A DNA stretch of 64,000 nucleotides from positions 1 to 64,000 of the forward strand of contig JBMOQX010000030.1 in NCBI GenBank assembly GCA_049322755.1, written 5' to 3'. The first letter of the stretch is position 1; the number at the start of each line of letters is the position of its first letter. The position numbers and the translations under genes are program-made. The notes beneath the pieces were generated by a model. The model searched no databases, was not told the DNA's origin, and worked only from the letters and a program-made list of their open reading frames with translations. This document shows, one piece after another, positions 15,842-25,820 of the stretch. The DNA comes from DATIUV01 sp049322755. GTDB lineage: Bacteria > Pseudomonadota > Gammaproteobacteria > Burkholderiales > UBA6910.

Positions 15842-16391
15842 AGGTTTTCCCGGATCAGCCGCGCGGCGGCGAGCAGCAGCGCCTCCTCGCCGGGACCAGC
15901 GGCGAGCTGCGCCCCGATGGGCAGGCCGCCGGCCTGCTCGGCGTCGCCGATGGAGCGGCCGCGCTCCACCAGCTCGCGCATGCGCGGGCTCATGGACGCC
16001 GCCGCGCGGTCGTAGTCGCCGCCGTGATGCCACGCAATGCCGCGGCAGAGCAGGGTGTAGGTGATCCACTCGATGCGGTCGAAGTCCGCCGGCAGCTCGA
16101 TGCGGGTGACGGTGACACCGGCGCGCCCCAGCGCTTCGGCTGCGCGCCGCACCGTCTGTTCGCTGGCCGTGGCGACGCGTGCGTGCAGCGGGCCCACCGC
16201 CAGCAGGGCGTGGCCGGGCCGCGGTGAGGCGGCAACGTCGGGCGGTGCGATCGCGCGCGAGCCAACGCCTCCTCGGGCTTGAGATCGGCGAAAGCGCGTA
16301 CAGTGGGCTCGCGCTCCGCGACGCGGGCCAAGCAGGCCGCGGTCAATGTCTCGCTGGTGAGCGCGTCCAGCGCGCCGAACGGCTCGCCCAT
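15838..16391 (-). pseudogene. Amidase (amidase signature family) remnant
   Basis: Two frames are needed to read it. From the ATG at 16391 the first reads TSETLTAACLARVAEREPTV, then RAFADLKPEEALARAR. After a frame change the second runs from ASEQTVRRAAEALGRAGVTV through HHGGDYDRAAASMSPRMREL to GGLPIGAQLAAGPGEEALLL. The total is about 180 codons against about 450 for intact amidases. The Ser-Ser-Lys catalytic core (GGSSGG region) is missing, and a second deletion precedes GGLPIG. It is non-functional. Confidence 0.8.
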
Positions 16392-16532
16392 GAAAATCAC
16401 GGAAAGCTCGGTGGCGAACGTAAGAAGAAGGAGGGATGACCGCGAGAGGCGGTTTCGGAACCGCGCACTGGTGGTGCGCCTCGGCGGGGAGCGCACCGGA
16501 ACGGGGCTCCATCCGCCGCGCTGGCGCTGGCT

Positions 16533-19500
16533 TCAAGCCCTTTCCTGGGTGAAGCCGCCGATGTAGCTGAGCAGTTCGTCTTCCTGGTACGGCTTGCCGA
16601 GGTAGAGATTGACCCCGAGCTCCATAGCGTAGTCGCGGTGTTTCTGCGCCAGTCGCGAAGTGATCATGATGATCGGTGTGTGCGACATGCGCGGGTCGCC
16701 GCGCACGTGCTTGGTGAGTTCGAAGCCGTCCATGCGCGGCATTTCGATGTCGACCAGCATCACCGCGGGGGTGACGTCTTGCAGTTTTTGCAGGGCGTCG
16801 AGGCCGTCCTTGGCCGTGACGACGCGGAAGCCGTTGCGCATGAGCAGGCGCCCCGTCACGTTGCGCACCGTCAGCGAGTCGTCCACCACCATGATCAGCG
16901 GATCGGTCGCCGTCTCCTCGACCGGCGCCGGGGTCTTCGGCGTGATCACCGCGGCACGCCGCTCGCCGAGGATCACCGGGTTCAGGATCAGCACGACGTC
17001 GCCGCTCGGAAGCACCGTCGCGCCGGCGATCCCGGGAACGCGGGAGAGCTGCGGCCCCAGGCTCTTCATGACCAGATCCTGGTTGGATTGGACCGCGTCC
17101 ACCAGCACGGCGACGCGCCCGTCGCCGCTGCGCAATAACAGCAGATAGTTGCGGCTGCGCACCTCGGGGGCCGCGTCAGCGAGTCCCAGCAGGTGCGGCA
17201 GGTAATGCAGGGGATAGCGGTTCCCCATCCATTGCACGGCGCTGTCGGCAAGCACGCCCTCGAGTGTCTGCGTGCCCACTTCCTGCACCTGCTCCACCAT
17301 GCTGGTGAGAACGCCCCAGGTCCGGGATGCGGCCGAGAGCAGCAAGACCTTGGTGACGGCGAGCGTCAGCGGCACCCGCAGGCTGAAGACGGCACCGCGG
17401 CCGGTCTCGGAGGCGAGGTCGACCCGGCCGCCAAGGGCCTGGAGTTCGCTGGCGACGACATCCATGCCGACGCCGCGGCCGGCGACTTCGGTGACCTCGC
17501 TCGCGGTCGAGAAGCCCGGTCGGAAGATCAGCTGGGCCAGTTCCGATTCCGCGACGTCCGCGCGCGGCGCCAGCCAGCCCAGATCCTCCGCCTTGCCGCG
17601 TATGGAGGTGTAATCGAGCCCGCGGCCGTCGTCCTCGACGACCATGACGACGTCGTTGATGTCCTGGCGCAATGTCAACGTGATGCGCCCGGTTTCGGCC
17701 TTGCCCAGCGCGGCGCGGTGGGCGGGCGCCTCGATGCCATGCGCGACAGCGTTGCGCAGCAGGTGCTCCAGCGGCGCGATCACCCGCTCCAGCACGCCGC
17801 GATCGATCTCCACCTGGGACCCGACGATGTCGAACGCGACACGCTTTTCCATCTCGCGGGCGGTTTGACGGACGACCCGGTGAAGACGCTCGGCCACGGT
17901 GCGGAACGGCACCGTGCGCAGCTGCATCAGATCGTCCTGCAGCTGGCGGTTGAGATGCGTCTGGGCCGACAGCGCCGAGTTCACTTCGTCGAGGCCGTCG
18001 AGCAGCTGCTGCTGCACGGTGGTGACGTCGTGGACCGATTCCGCCATCAGGCGCGTCAGTTCCTGGAACCGCGTGAAGCGGTCGAACTCCAGCGGGTCGA
18101 AGGCGGCGTCGGCCTCCTGGGTCTGGGCGAGCCGGGACTGGAGCCGGGCTTCCGCATGGATCTCGATCTCGCGCAGCTGGTTGCGCAGACGCGTCACGCT
18201 GTCGGTCAGCTCCAGCAGGGTCTGCCGGAAGCTGCGCGACTCCACCTCGATGCGGCCCCGGGCGATGCTGATCTCGCCGGCCTGGTTGACCAGCCGGTCG
18301 ACGGTGTCGGCCGCAACCCGGATCTGGGCGGAGAGAACACCGGCCTCCTCGGGCTCGGCGAAGCGTTCGCGTTCCGCGACCGCCGCCTCGGGTTCCGGCG
18401 CGGCTGCAGCGGGCGTCGGCGCCGCAGCGGTGGCCTGGACGCTGGCTGCTGCAGCGGGCTCGGCCGGCGTCGCCTCGCCAGCCGGACGCTTCAGGGCGTC
18501 CAATGCGACCACCAAGCGGTCCAGGCGCTCTTCGAGGTCGTCGAACGTGGCCGGCGTGAAGCCCGCGCTGTCGGCGGCCTGCTCGACCGCGGATTCCATG
18601 GTATGCACGAGTTCAGCCAGGCGCATCGCGCCCGCCATGCGGGCGCTGCCTTTGAGCGTGTGCAGCGCGCGGCGCAACGAAGCCAGCGCCGGAGCGTCGC
18701 CGGCGTCGGCCCTGAGCTGACGGAGATCCTCGCCGAGCGTCGGCACGAGGTCGTCCGTCTCTACCAGGAAGATCCGAAGCAGCTCGTCGTCGATGTCGTC
18801 CCTGACCACACGGCGTTCCGCCCCCGCGGAGGGGGCTGACGCCACCGCGCTCGAGCCGATTACCTCATGCGCAGCGCGAGCCAGGGCTTCGGCCTCGGCC
18901 GGGTAACCCTCGACCGGCGCGCCCCGGGAAAGCGCGTCCAGCTGCATCCGAAGCGCGTCGACGGCGCGTGACGCGGCCTCCCGCTGAGTCGGAGAAAGCA
19001 CCCGGTCTTCCTCTCGCGCAATGGCCAGCATCTGTTCCAGCGCTCCCGCCAAATCCACGATCTCGGGGGCACCTGCGGTGCGCGAGCTTCCCGCCAGCGT
19101 ATGGGCGGCGCGCACGGCTGCCTCGAAAGGCGGCTCCGTCAGGGTCTCGGTTGCCGCCAGGGCTTCCGCCAGGCGGCGGATGCAACCTCCGGCTTCGGCG
19201 AGATAAATCTGGATGAGCGGCGTGACCGGTTCGGAAGTTCCGACGGGGCGGGGTTCCTCGGCGACGGGCGTCTCCGCGTCCGCCTCCTGGGGCAGCGGCT
19301 GGTGCCCGGCAATGAAGTCCAGTGTCTGCTCCGCCAGCGGCGGAATCTCCACGAGTGTCGTCTCCCCCGGTCCCGGCGCCTGGGGTTCCTCGGGCGGCTG
19401 CGCCGAGGTGGGCGGGGGGATTGCCGGCAAGGACTTGTTGGACACCGGCTGCGGCATCTCCCCGCCGCGCAGGGTGGCAGCCTCGTCGTCCAGTCGGGAC

Positions 19501-21791
19501 CAGTTCACCGCGACACGGCCATCCTGGGCCATGGCCGTAGCCCAGGTGTCGAAATTCGAGTGGGCCCGGTTCAGGTATGCCAGCAACTCGGGCGAGACAT
19601 CCTGCTCGAGCTTGAGCCAGTGATTGAGCAGGCTTTCCACCGTCCAGGCGGCTTCGCCCAGATTGGGCAAACCGGCCATGCGCCCACTGCCCTTCAGAGT
19701 GTGGAACGCACGGCGGACCGTGACCAGCGTGTCCCGATCGTCCGGGTGCTCGCGGCACACCGCCAGGTGATCCGCCAGCTCGGCGAGAATCCCCCGTGCC
19801 TCCTCGAGGAAGATGTCGACGATTTCCGGGTCCGCGTTTGCGCGATCGTCGATCCCGTGCTGTACTGGTTCCGAAGCTTGATCGGTTTCTGCCGCAGTAG
19901 CCAACGCTGGCGCGGCATCCTGCGCAGCCGGGGGAAGGGCTTCCGCCCGGAGTTTGGTCCTTACGGTCGGCGATTCCTCGGGCGTGTACTCCGCTGCCGT
20001 AGGTTCGAGGGCCTCCTGCGGCTCTTCGGCGGGCGCGAAATCCAGGTTTTCCCGAGGCGTCCGGGGCTCCGGCTCGGGCTGCGCGCGGCGCGTTTGGGTT
20101 TCGTCACCCGAGACAAACCGCTGGAGCGCTTTCTCCACCATCGAGCGCTCGTTGACGGCTCCCTGGGGAAGGGCCTGGACGAAAAAGGCGAGGCTGCCGA
20201 GTCCGTCAGCCAACACGTTTACTTCGAACTGGGAGGGCGCGTGCTCGCGGTCGGCAAGCATCCCGATGACCTGGGCGCAATGCTCCAGCAACTGCGCCGC
20301 CGTCTCCTGGTTCAGCATCGTCAATGCGCCGATCACATGGCGGGCGAACGGCTCCAGGGCGGCCAGCTGCTCCCGGGTCGATCTGCCGCGGAAGAAACCG
20401 TCCAGCACCTGCTCCATGTGCGTCAGGTTGGCGTGCATCTCGCGCGCCACCTGGGTCAGCAGTTCGGTGTCCTCGTTCTTTGCCGCGAGGCCTGAAAGTG
20501 CGCGATCGTCGGGATCTCCCGGCCGGCCGGAAAGGGCGTTGAGCAGCCGGGCGGCAATGGCTTCAACCTTGGCTTCGATCTGAGGAGTCAAGGTGGTGAA
20601 GCGGTTCAGCGCGTGCTCCGCGGCCAGCAGCGCGGTCGCCATCTCCATGGCGATCAGCTCCTGGCGATCGGCGCTCTGCGCCCGCAGCACCGAGGAAACC
20701 CGCTCGATCAGCTCGGCCAACTCTCGCAGCGGCTGATTTCCGAGCTCGCCTACGGCCGAGCGGAAATCGCTCACCTGCGAGCGGAAGCTGTTGAGCGAAG
20801 TGCTGTCGCCCACGCTATAGCTGGTCCAGGCGGCCTTGGCGGCGCCAAGCGCCTCATGCGCGGAGCGCAGCAGCGGCGTTACCCGCTCGACGTCGAGCTC
20901 CACGAGACCGAGGATGGTAGAGGGCGCTGCATGCCGCTCCAGCTGGAAAAGGCCTTGGATGTCGCGAATCCGCTGTGTTAGCGGCTCGCAGCTTCTCAAT
21001 TCGTACAGCAAGTCCCGCAACAAGGGGTCAGCGGAAGTGTCAGTGGCCGAACTGGCGGACGCGACATAGCGCTCGATCCGTGCGCACAGTCGCTTCTGCT
21101 CGTCCGAGACCGGGGACGACGCCTTGGACAGGGCGTCGAGGAAACCCCCCGCTACCCACCAGATGCGGCGCTGCTGCGGTCCTGGTTGAGCCTTTTCGAT
21201 TTCCTCGATGGCGCCAGCCATGATGGCGAGTCCGCCGGCGCCGTTGCGCAGCCAGGAGAGCATTCCCCGCTGATAGCTCGCCCGCTGTAGCTTGAACTGT
21301 GCGGACAGGGCGGAGTCGGCCAACGGCTGACCGTCAGGGCGGGGCGGGGGATAGAGGCTCAGGTCCGGGTAGAACAGCGCCTTGTCGTCGATCTCCGCGC
21401 CATGGGCCCGGGCCAGCTCGCGCAATTGCGGCAACAGGTTCATGGGCTGGTCCGGCTCGCCATGGACCACGTCTTCCAAGTACTGCGCCACGTTGCCGAT
21501 GGAGTGCACCAGCAGTTCCATGTTGGTGGCGGTGGCAAGGCGTCGCTGCGAGGCCACGGCGGCGGAAAGGACCTCGATCTCCTGCACGAAACGCGCGAGG
21601 CCTTCCATGCCGATCATGGTCAGAGCGCCGCTCACCTCTCTCAGGCCCACCGCAGCGTTGGCGAACTCACCCGCGTCCTCCGGTGATTCGGCGGTCACCG
21701 CGAACGCCGCCTTCGCCCTCGCGAGAGCGGCGTCGATCTCGGGCTTGACCCAGGTCAGCGGACCTGATTGCAGAGAGAGTCTGGCGCTCAT
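16533..21791 (-). CDS. chpA: ChpA/PilL-type hybrid histidine kinase of twitching chemotaxis
   Basis: A 1752-residue CheA homologue that phosphorylates PilG and PilH in the Pil-Chp system controlling type IV pilus activity. The N-terminal 600 residues are helical and Hpt-like. Three canonical Hpt histidines lie near residues 697 (HTLKGSGRMAG), 896 (HTLAGSSRTAG) and 1042 (HTLKGSARMAG). A Pro/Ala-rich linker precedes the dimerisation and ATPase domains (HGIEAPAHRAALGKAETGR near 1350; GRGVGMDVVASEL). A CheW-like domain follows, then a C-terminal receiver whose acceptor aspartate is in LVDIEMPRMDG (about 1678). It starts 10 bp after the pilJ stop. Known homologues vary in the number of Hpt domains. 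Confidence 0.92.
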   Translation of the reverse strand: MSARLSLQSGPLTWVKPEIDAALARAKAAFAVTAESPEDAGEFANAAVGLREVSGALTMIGMEGLARFVQEIEVLSAAVASQRRLATATNMELLVHSIGNVAQYLEDVVHGEPDQPMNLLPQLRELARAHGAEIDDKALFYPDLSLYPPPRPDGQPLADSALSAQFKLQRASYQRGMLSWLRNGAGGLAIMAGAIEEIEKAQPGPQQRRIWWVAGGFLDALSKASSPVSDEQKRLCARIERYVASASSATDTSADPLLRDLLYELRSCEPLTQRIRDIQGLFQLERHAAPSTILGLVELDVERVTPLLRSAHEALGAAKAAWTSYSVGDSTSLNSFRSQVSDFRSAVGELGNQPLRELAELIERVSSVLRAQSADRQELIAMEMATALLAAEHALNRFTTLTPQIEAKVEAIAARLLNALSGRPGDPDDRALSGLAAKNEDTELLTQVAREMHANLTHMEQVLDGFFRGRSTREQLAALEPFARHVIGALTMLNQETAAQLLEHCAQVIGMLADREHAPSQFEVNVLADGLGSLAFFVQALPQGAVNERSMVEKALQRFVSGDETQTRRAQPEPEPRTPRENLDFAPAEEPQEALEPTAAEYTPEESPTVRTKLRAEALPPAAQDAAPALATAAETDQASEPVQHGIDDRANADPEIVDIFLEEARGILAELADHLAVCREHPDDRDTLVTVRRAFHTLKGSGRMAGLPNLGEAAWTVESLLNHWLKLEQDVSPELLAYLNRAHSNFDTWATAMAQDGRVAVNWSRLDDEAATLRGGEMPQPVSNKSLPAIPPPTSAQPPEEPQAPGPGETTLVEIPPLAEQTLDFIAGHQPLPQEADAETPVAEEPRPVGTSEPVTPLIQIYLAEAGGCIRRLAEALAATETLTEPPFEAAVRAAHTLAGSSRTAGAPEIVDLAGALEQMLAIAREEDRVLSPTQREAASRAVDALRMQLDALSRGAPVEGYPAEAEALARAAHEVIGSSAVASAPSAGAERRVVRDDIDDELLRIFLVETDDLVPTLGEDLRQLRADAGDAPALASLRRALHTLKGSARMAGAMRLAELVHTMESAVEQAADSAGFTPATFDDLEERLDRLVVALDALKRPAGEATPAEPAAAASVQATAAAPTPAAAAPEPEAAVAERERFAEPEEAGVLSAQIRVAADTVDRLVNQAGEISIARGRIEVESRSFRQTLLELTDSVTRLRNQLREIEIHAEARLQSRLAQTQEADAAFDPLEFDRFTRFQELTRLMAESVHDVTTVQQQLLDGLDEVNSALSAQTHLNRQLQDDLMQLRTVPFRTVAERLHRVVRQTAREMEKRVAFDIVGSQVEIDRGVLERVIAPLEHLLRNAVAHGIEAPAHRAALGKAETGRITLTLRQDINDVVMVVEDDGRGLDYTSIRGKAEDLGWLAPRADVAESELAQLIFRPGFSTASEVTEVAGRGVGMDVVASELQALGGRVDLASETGRGAVFSLRVPLTLAVTKVLLLSAASRTWGVLTSMVEQVQEVGTQTLEGVLADSAVQWMGNRYPLHYLPHLLGLADAAPEVRSRNYLLLLRSGDGRVAVLVDAVQSNQDLVMKSLGPQLSRVPGIAGATVLPSGDVVLILNPVILGERRAAVITPKTPAPVEETATDPLIMVVDDSLTVRNVTGRLLMRNGFRVVTAKDGLDALQKLQDVTPAVMLVDIEMPRMDGFELTKHVRGDPRMSHTPIIMITSRLAQKHRDYAMELGVNLYLGKPYQEDELLSYIGGFTQERA

Positions 21792-21801
21792 CGGCGATCG
21801 G

Positions 21802-23976
21802 TCAGGCCTTGAAGCCGGACACCGAAACCTTGAGCTTCTGCGCCAGCTCGTTGACCTGGCCCATCGATTCGGCTGTCCACTTCGTCCCCTTGGTGGTTTG
21901 TTGCGTGATGTTCAGAATTCCTTGCATGCTCTTGGCAACGGCCTGCGCTGATTCGCGCTGCGCCTGCGCAGATTCCGAAATGGAGGAGATCAGTTCAGCC
22001 AGGCGCGTCGTGACGTCCCGGATTTCCGCCAGCGCCTGCCCGGCGCCGTCGGCCCGCTTCGCCCCCTCCACAACGCCGATCGTGCTCTGCTCCATGGCCT
22101 GCACGGCATCATGGGTGTCGCTCTGAATCGTGCGGACGATGGCGCCAATCTGCTTGGTCGCTTCCGCGGAACGCTCGGCGAGGCGCTGGACTTCCTCCGC
22201 CACTACCGTGAAGCCGCGGCCGGCGTCGCCCGCGGCGGCCGCTTGGATGGCGGCATTCAGTGCGAGAACGTTGGTTTGCTCCGTGATGCTGGCGATCAAC
22301 TGAACGATCTCGCCAATCTCCTGGGAACTTTCACCCAGACGCTTGATCCGCTTTGACGTTTCCTGGATCTGTTCACGCAGCGCGTCCATGCCGGCGATGG
22401 ACTCGTTCACCGCCATGGCGCCTTTCTGGGAGGCGGCGAGCGACTGCTCCGCCACCTGGGCGCACTCGGCGGCGTTGTTGGACACGCCCGTGATGGAATC
22501 GGCCATCTGTAGCACCGAGGAGGTCGTGGTTTTGATCTCCTCGCCCTGGCGCTCGGCCACCTGCAGCAATTGCCCGGATACCGCGCGACCCTGGTTCGTC
22601 GACTCGGTCAGCTGGCCTGCCGCCTGGTTGATCTGGTTCACCAGGCTGCGCAGCTCGTCGATGGCGAAGTTGACCGCGTCCGCGATCGCCCCGGTCATGT
22701 CCTCGGTGACGCGGGCATGGCGGGTCAGGTCGCCCTCAGCCAGCTGCGACATGTCGTCCAGGAGCCGCAGAATCGCTTCCTCATTACGGCGATTCGCGCG
22801 CTCGTTCTCCATGGCGCGGCGCCGCGCGTCGTCCACGAACGCTTTTGCTATGAGGGCCAGCACCGCCAGCGTCAATACGGCGAAGACCAGACCCGTGACG
22901 ATGCCGCCGAATCCCGCCCCTTCCTCCTGGTAGACGGCCGTCAGGCCGTCGACCGAACCGAGCAGAGGCTCGCTCGCGAGCGAGATTTCGCGGGACGCCT
23001 GCTTGGCCTTGGCCAAGTCGTTCATAGCGTCGACGACGCTCTTGACGTTTTCGCGGAACTCGCCGGACAGCTTCAGCAGGGCGGCGGCAGTCGCCTTGGA
23101 TGCCGGATGACGAACAGGCTCCAGTCCGAAGTCCTTGCTGCCGTTCGCCACGGCAGACACGGCCTGCTCGAAGGCCGCGGCGTTGCGCGCGAGCCCCAAC
23201 GCCACCTGGGGGTTCGGATCATCGGTTGAGAGCAGGCGGTTCGCCTCCATAAAGTCGTAGTTAGCGACGTCCGCGTAGAGCTGGCGGGCGATTGCCACGG
23301 CGCGCGGGTCTTCGCCTCGCTCCTGCGTCACCACGCCCAGCTGCTGCGAAAGCGTGCGCATTTGGGGACCCGCCTTGCGGATCGCGGCTTCGCGGGCCTG
23401 CAGCGCCACCAACCCGTCTTGCTGCTTGAGGATAATCCCGATGTTCTCGCTGAAGGGTTTCCATTTTTCGGTGACAACGGCGAGCGCCGCGCCGGCTGCG
23501 TCGGAGGGCACCGTCAGGTTCACGCCGTACATCTCGCTCCCGTCTCGGAGCGCTGCGACCGAGGAGGCGTAGGCGGTTTGCCCGGCGTTGAGCTTTTCAA
23601 ACGCCTCCTTCTGTCCCCGCACCGACTGCTCCGCCAGAATCGCCAGGCGCTGGGACAGCATCTTCAGTTCGGTGGCGGTGGTGGTCTGGACCTGGTTGAC
23701 CCGTCCCTGCCAGATGGTGAGGCCAAACGTTGCCACCGTCATGGACAGGAACATCAGCACCAGAATGCCCAGGACCTGGAGCTGACGCTGAAAGGCCAGT
23801 TGCCCGATGATAGGCAGCCCGTGGAATTCGCCGGCGCGCTTTTCCTTTGCGGCGGCCGAGGACGCACCACCTGCGCCCCCCTCCTTGGACTTTTTGCCGG
23901 ATTTACCTTTGCTGCTTTGCCCCTCGACGGCTTCGGGCAGGCCCGGAATTTTCAGTTCGGATGCGACCGACGCCAT
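21802..23976 (-). CDS. pilJ: PilJ methyl-accepting chemotaxis protein
   Basis: A 724-residue receptor of the Pil-Chp pathway. It has a cytoplasmic N-terminus with a Lys/Gly-rich patch, a first transmembrane helix (VLGILVLMFLSMTVATFGLT), a periplasmic PilJ-type ligand domain, a second helix (IVTGLVFAVLTLAVLALIAK), HAMP, and a signalling domain. The hairpin tip reads IVQLIASITEQTNVLALNAA, followed by IQAAAAGDAGRGFTVVAEEV. The ATG at 23976 was chosen because the preceding 21 codons overlap pilI. It forms the signalling array with PilI and ChpA. Confidence 0.93.
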   Translation of the reverse strand: MASVASELKIPGLPEAVEGQSSKGKSGKKSKEGGAGGASSAAAKEKRAGEFHGLPIIGQLAFQRQLQVLGILVLMFLSMTVATFGLTIWQGRVNQVQTTTATELKMLSQRLAILAEQSVRGQKEAFEKLNAGQTAYASSVAALRDGSEMYGVNLTVPSDAAGAALAVVTEKWKPFSENIGIILKQQDGLVALQAREAAIRKAGPQMRTLSQQLGVVTQERGEDPRAVAIARQLYADVANYDFMEANRLLSTDDPNPQVALGLARNAAAFEQAVSAVANGSKDFGLEPVRHPASKATAAALLKLSGEFRENVKSVVDAMNDLAKAKQASREISLASEPLLGSVDGLTAVYQEEGAGFGGIVTGLVFAVLTLAVLALIAKAFVDDARRRAMENERANRRNEEAILRLLDDMSQLAEGDLTRHARVTEDMTGAIADAVNFAIDELRSLVNQINQAAGQLTESTNQGRAVSGQLLQVAERQGEEIKTTTSSVLQMADSITGVSNNAAECAQVAEQSLAASQKGAMAVNESIAGMDALREQIQETSKRIKRLGESSQEIGEIVQLIASITEQTNVLALNAAIQAAAAGDAGRGFTVVAEEVQRLAERSAEATKQIGAIVRTIQSDTHDAVQAMEQSTIGVVEGAKRADGAGQALAEIRDVTTRLAELISSISESAQAQRESAQAVAKSMQGILNITQQTTKGTKWTAESMGQVNELAQKLKVSVSGFKA

Positions 23977-24007
23977 GATTCCCTCCAAGTTGAAGCCAGT
24001 ACTGAAT

Positions 24008-24532
24008 TCAGGCGGCCGCCACCTGCCCCGCGATCTCAAGGAACGCAGGTGTGGTAACGAGGCGCCGTATGTTTAGTTCTTTCCAAGTCTTGCCGTCATT
24101 TTCCGTGTACTCGCCGGACATCCGCTCGCGGTCGGTGGCAGCGGGTACGCCCTGCGACTGAAGGTTCCGCAGTCCGAGGCTGCGGGTAACCAGGAATCCC
24201 GTATTGACCCGATACTTGGGGTGGATAAGCACCAGCCGGGTTTCGGTTCCTGTGACGACCGGGGTCAGACCCATGAAGGCGGCCAGATCGACGACGCCGT
24301 AGAGGTTGCCGCGGATATTGGTGATCCCCAGAAACCAGGGGCGTGTATTGGGCACGAGAGTGAGGGCGGGCACCGGCATCACCTCGCTGAGGTCCGCCAG
24401 GCGAACGATCCAGGACTCGCCGCCGATCTCCAGCGCCAGATACGAGGAAGTCGGCCCGGTAGCCCGCTGCGCGTTGATGCGTCTCAGGAGACCTTCCTGA
24501 TACTCGCGCAGGCTTCCGAACTTTTTTTCCAT
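24008..24532 (-). CDS. pilI: PilI CheW-like adaptor protein
   Basis: A 174-residue CheW-domain protein that links PilJ to the kinase ChpA. The core reads SSYLALEIGGESWIVRLADL, LVPNTRPWFLGITNIRGNLY and GVVDLAAFMGLTP, matching the CheW fold. The ATG at 24532 begins MEKKFGSLREYQEGLLRR, the usual PilI N-terminus. The longer frame up to 24673 would overlap pilH and was rejected. It lies 20 bp downstream of pilH. Confidence 0.92.
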   Translation of the reverse strand: MEKKFGSLREYQEGLLRRINAQRATGPTSSYLALEIGGESWIVRLADLSEVMPVPALTLVPNTRPWFLGITNIRGNLYGVVDLAAFMGLTPVVTGTETRLVLIHPKYRVNTGFLVTRSLGLRNLQSQGVPAATDRERMSGEYTENDGKTWKELNIRRLVTTPAFLEIAGQVAAA

Positions 24533-24552
24533 GAGCCGGTTCCCGTTGAAGC

Positions 24553-24918
24553 TCAGGCCAACGCAGCGATTTTTTGCAGCAGGTCCTTTTCCTGGACCGG
24601 CTTGACGATGTAGTCGCGCGCGCCTTGTCGCATACCCCAGATCTTGTCCGTTTCCTGTCCCTTGCTGCTGCAAATGATGACGGGGATATGCTTGGTGCCA
24701 TCCGCCCTGGTAATCGCGCGCGTCGCCTGGAAACCGTTCGTCCCGGGCATGACCACGTCCATGAGAATCAGGTCCGGCTTGAGATGATCCGCCTTGCTGA
24801 CGGCTTCATCCCCGCTCTCAGCGGTGAAAACCTCGTAACCGTTCTTCTTGAGGATCTCGGACAGCGCCTGGCGGTCCGTAACAGAATCCTCAACCACAAG
24901 AACTTTTTTGATCGCCAT
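24553..24918 (-). CDS. pilH: PilH single-domain response regulator
   Basis: A 121-residue CheY-like receiver. KVLVVEDSVTDRQ gives the acidic pocket, DLILMDVVMPGTNGFQATR the acceptor aspartate, and DYIVKPVQEKDLL the conserved lysine. It has no output domain. In Pil-Chp systems PilH is thought to oppose PilG and act on pilus retraction. The ATG at 24918 follows AGGAG; the gene start overlaps the 3' end of pilG by 29 bp. Confidence 0.93.
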   Translation of the reverse strand: MAIKKVLVVEDSVTDRQALSEILKKNGYEVFTAESGDEAVSKADHLKPDLILMDVVMPGTNGFQATRAITRADGTKHIPVIICSSKGQETDKIWGMRQGARDYIVKPVQEKDLLQKIAALA

Positions 24919-25333
24919 AGGAGAGCTCCTGGTCAGCAGCGGATTTCTTGGATGCATGCGCGACGACCGCGTGGATCAGGTCCTCGCGCGTGAACGGTTT
25001 GGTGAGGTATTCGTCGGATCCCACCATGCGACCCTTGGCACGGTCGAAAACGCCGTCCTTGCTGGACAGCATGATGACCGGCGTCGTCCGGAACTTGGGG
25101 TTGCGCTTGATCAGCGCGCACGCCTGGTAGCCGTCCAGGCGCGGCATCATGATGTCGACGAAAATGACGTCGGGGTGGTGCTCGGTGATCTTGGTGAGGG
25201 CCGAGAAGCCGTCTTCGGCCAGGATGACGTCGCCTCCGGCCTGGCGAAGGAACAACTCGGCACTGCGGCGGATGGTGTTGCTATCGTCGATCACCATCAC
25301 CCGGATGCCCTGCAGCGGCGCAGCCTCGGTCAC
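24890..25333 (-). CDS. pilG: PilG single-domain response regulator
   Basis: A 147-residue receiver protein starting at GTG 25333. IRVMVIDDSNTIRRSAELFL and DVIFVDIMMPRLDGYQAC hold the phosphorylation pocket; DEYLTKPFTREDLI holds the lysine. The C-terminal tail (about 20 residues after the receiver) overlaps the pilH start. PilG is the first gene of the chp operon and normally promotes pilus extension when phosphorylated by ChpA. Confidence 0.92.
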   Translation of the reverse strand: MTEAAPLQGIRVMVIDDSNTIRRSAELFLRQAGGDVILAEDGFSALTKITEHHPDVIFVDIMMPRLDGYQACALIKRNPKFRTTPVIMLSSKDGVFDRAKGRMVGSDEYLTKPFTREDLIHAVVAHASKKSAADQELSYGDQKSSCG

Positions 25334-25820
25334 GCGCAGTCCTCCCCGACTCGCGTGTCCTCGCTCCTCCCTGAGCTTCCGAGTGCCATAACCTTGCCCC
25401 CCTGATCGGCAGCCGTCGCGCGGCCCCGTTTCGTTCCGGAGCCGTCTTCCGGGTGCGGCGCAGCGGAATCATCCGCCGCGCCGCCCCGACCTACGACGGA
25501 GCTTTTTACGACACGTGCATTTTGAGCGCGGGCAATTTACAAACTCCAGCGACGACCGACGAGTGGCGAATACTTGCGGACGAACGGTAGCTTTGCGTTC
25601 TAACTCACGGTTTGAAAAGAAATGTTGTCTGGGATGCGATGGGCTGAAAACCCACGCCCTTGGCTGTTCCGCGGGATTTTTGCGGGTGACGGGGTTGAAG
25701 GATGGGGGAGCCGATCAAAGGGAGACCCCGAGATGTTGCCCCAAATCTAGCAAATCAATAGATTCGGCCCCTCGAGGATACTGCCAGGAATTTCTTAAAA
25801 CTTTTTATTTCAGACTGTTA
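25334..25820. promoter_or_regulatory. Leader/promoter region of the pil-chp operon
   Basis: The 487 bp between pilG and the Ser/Thr kinase gene have no convincing open frame. The stretch around 25500-25820 is less GC-rich than its surroundings and should contain the promoter of pilG and the end of the kinase transcript. No clear -10/-35 pair or terminator could be picked by eye. Confidence 0.4.

Noticed and set aside
16340..16395. Apparent ABC Walker-B-like text (MGEPFGALDALT) in the amidase remnant
   Set aside because: The following residues match the N-terminus of amidases and no other ABC motif is nearby, so the resemblance is coincidental.
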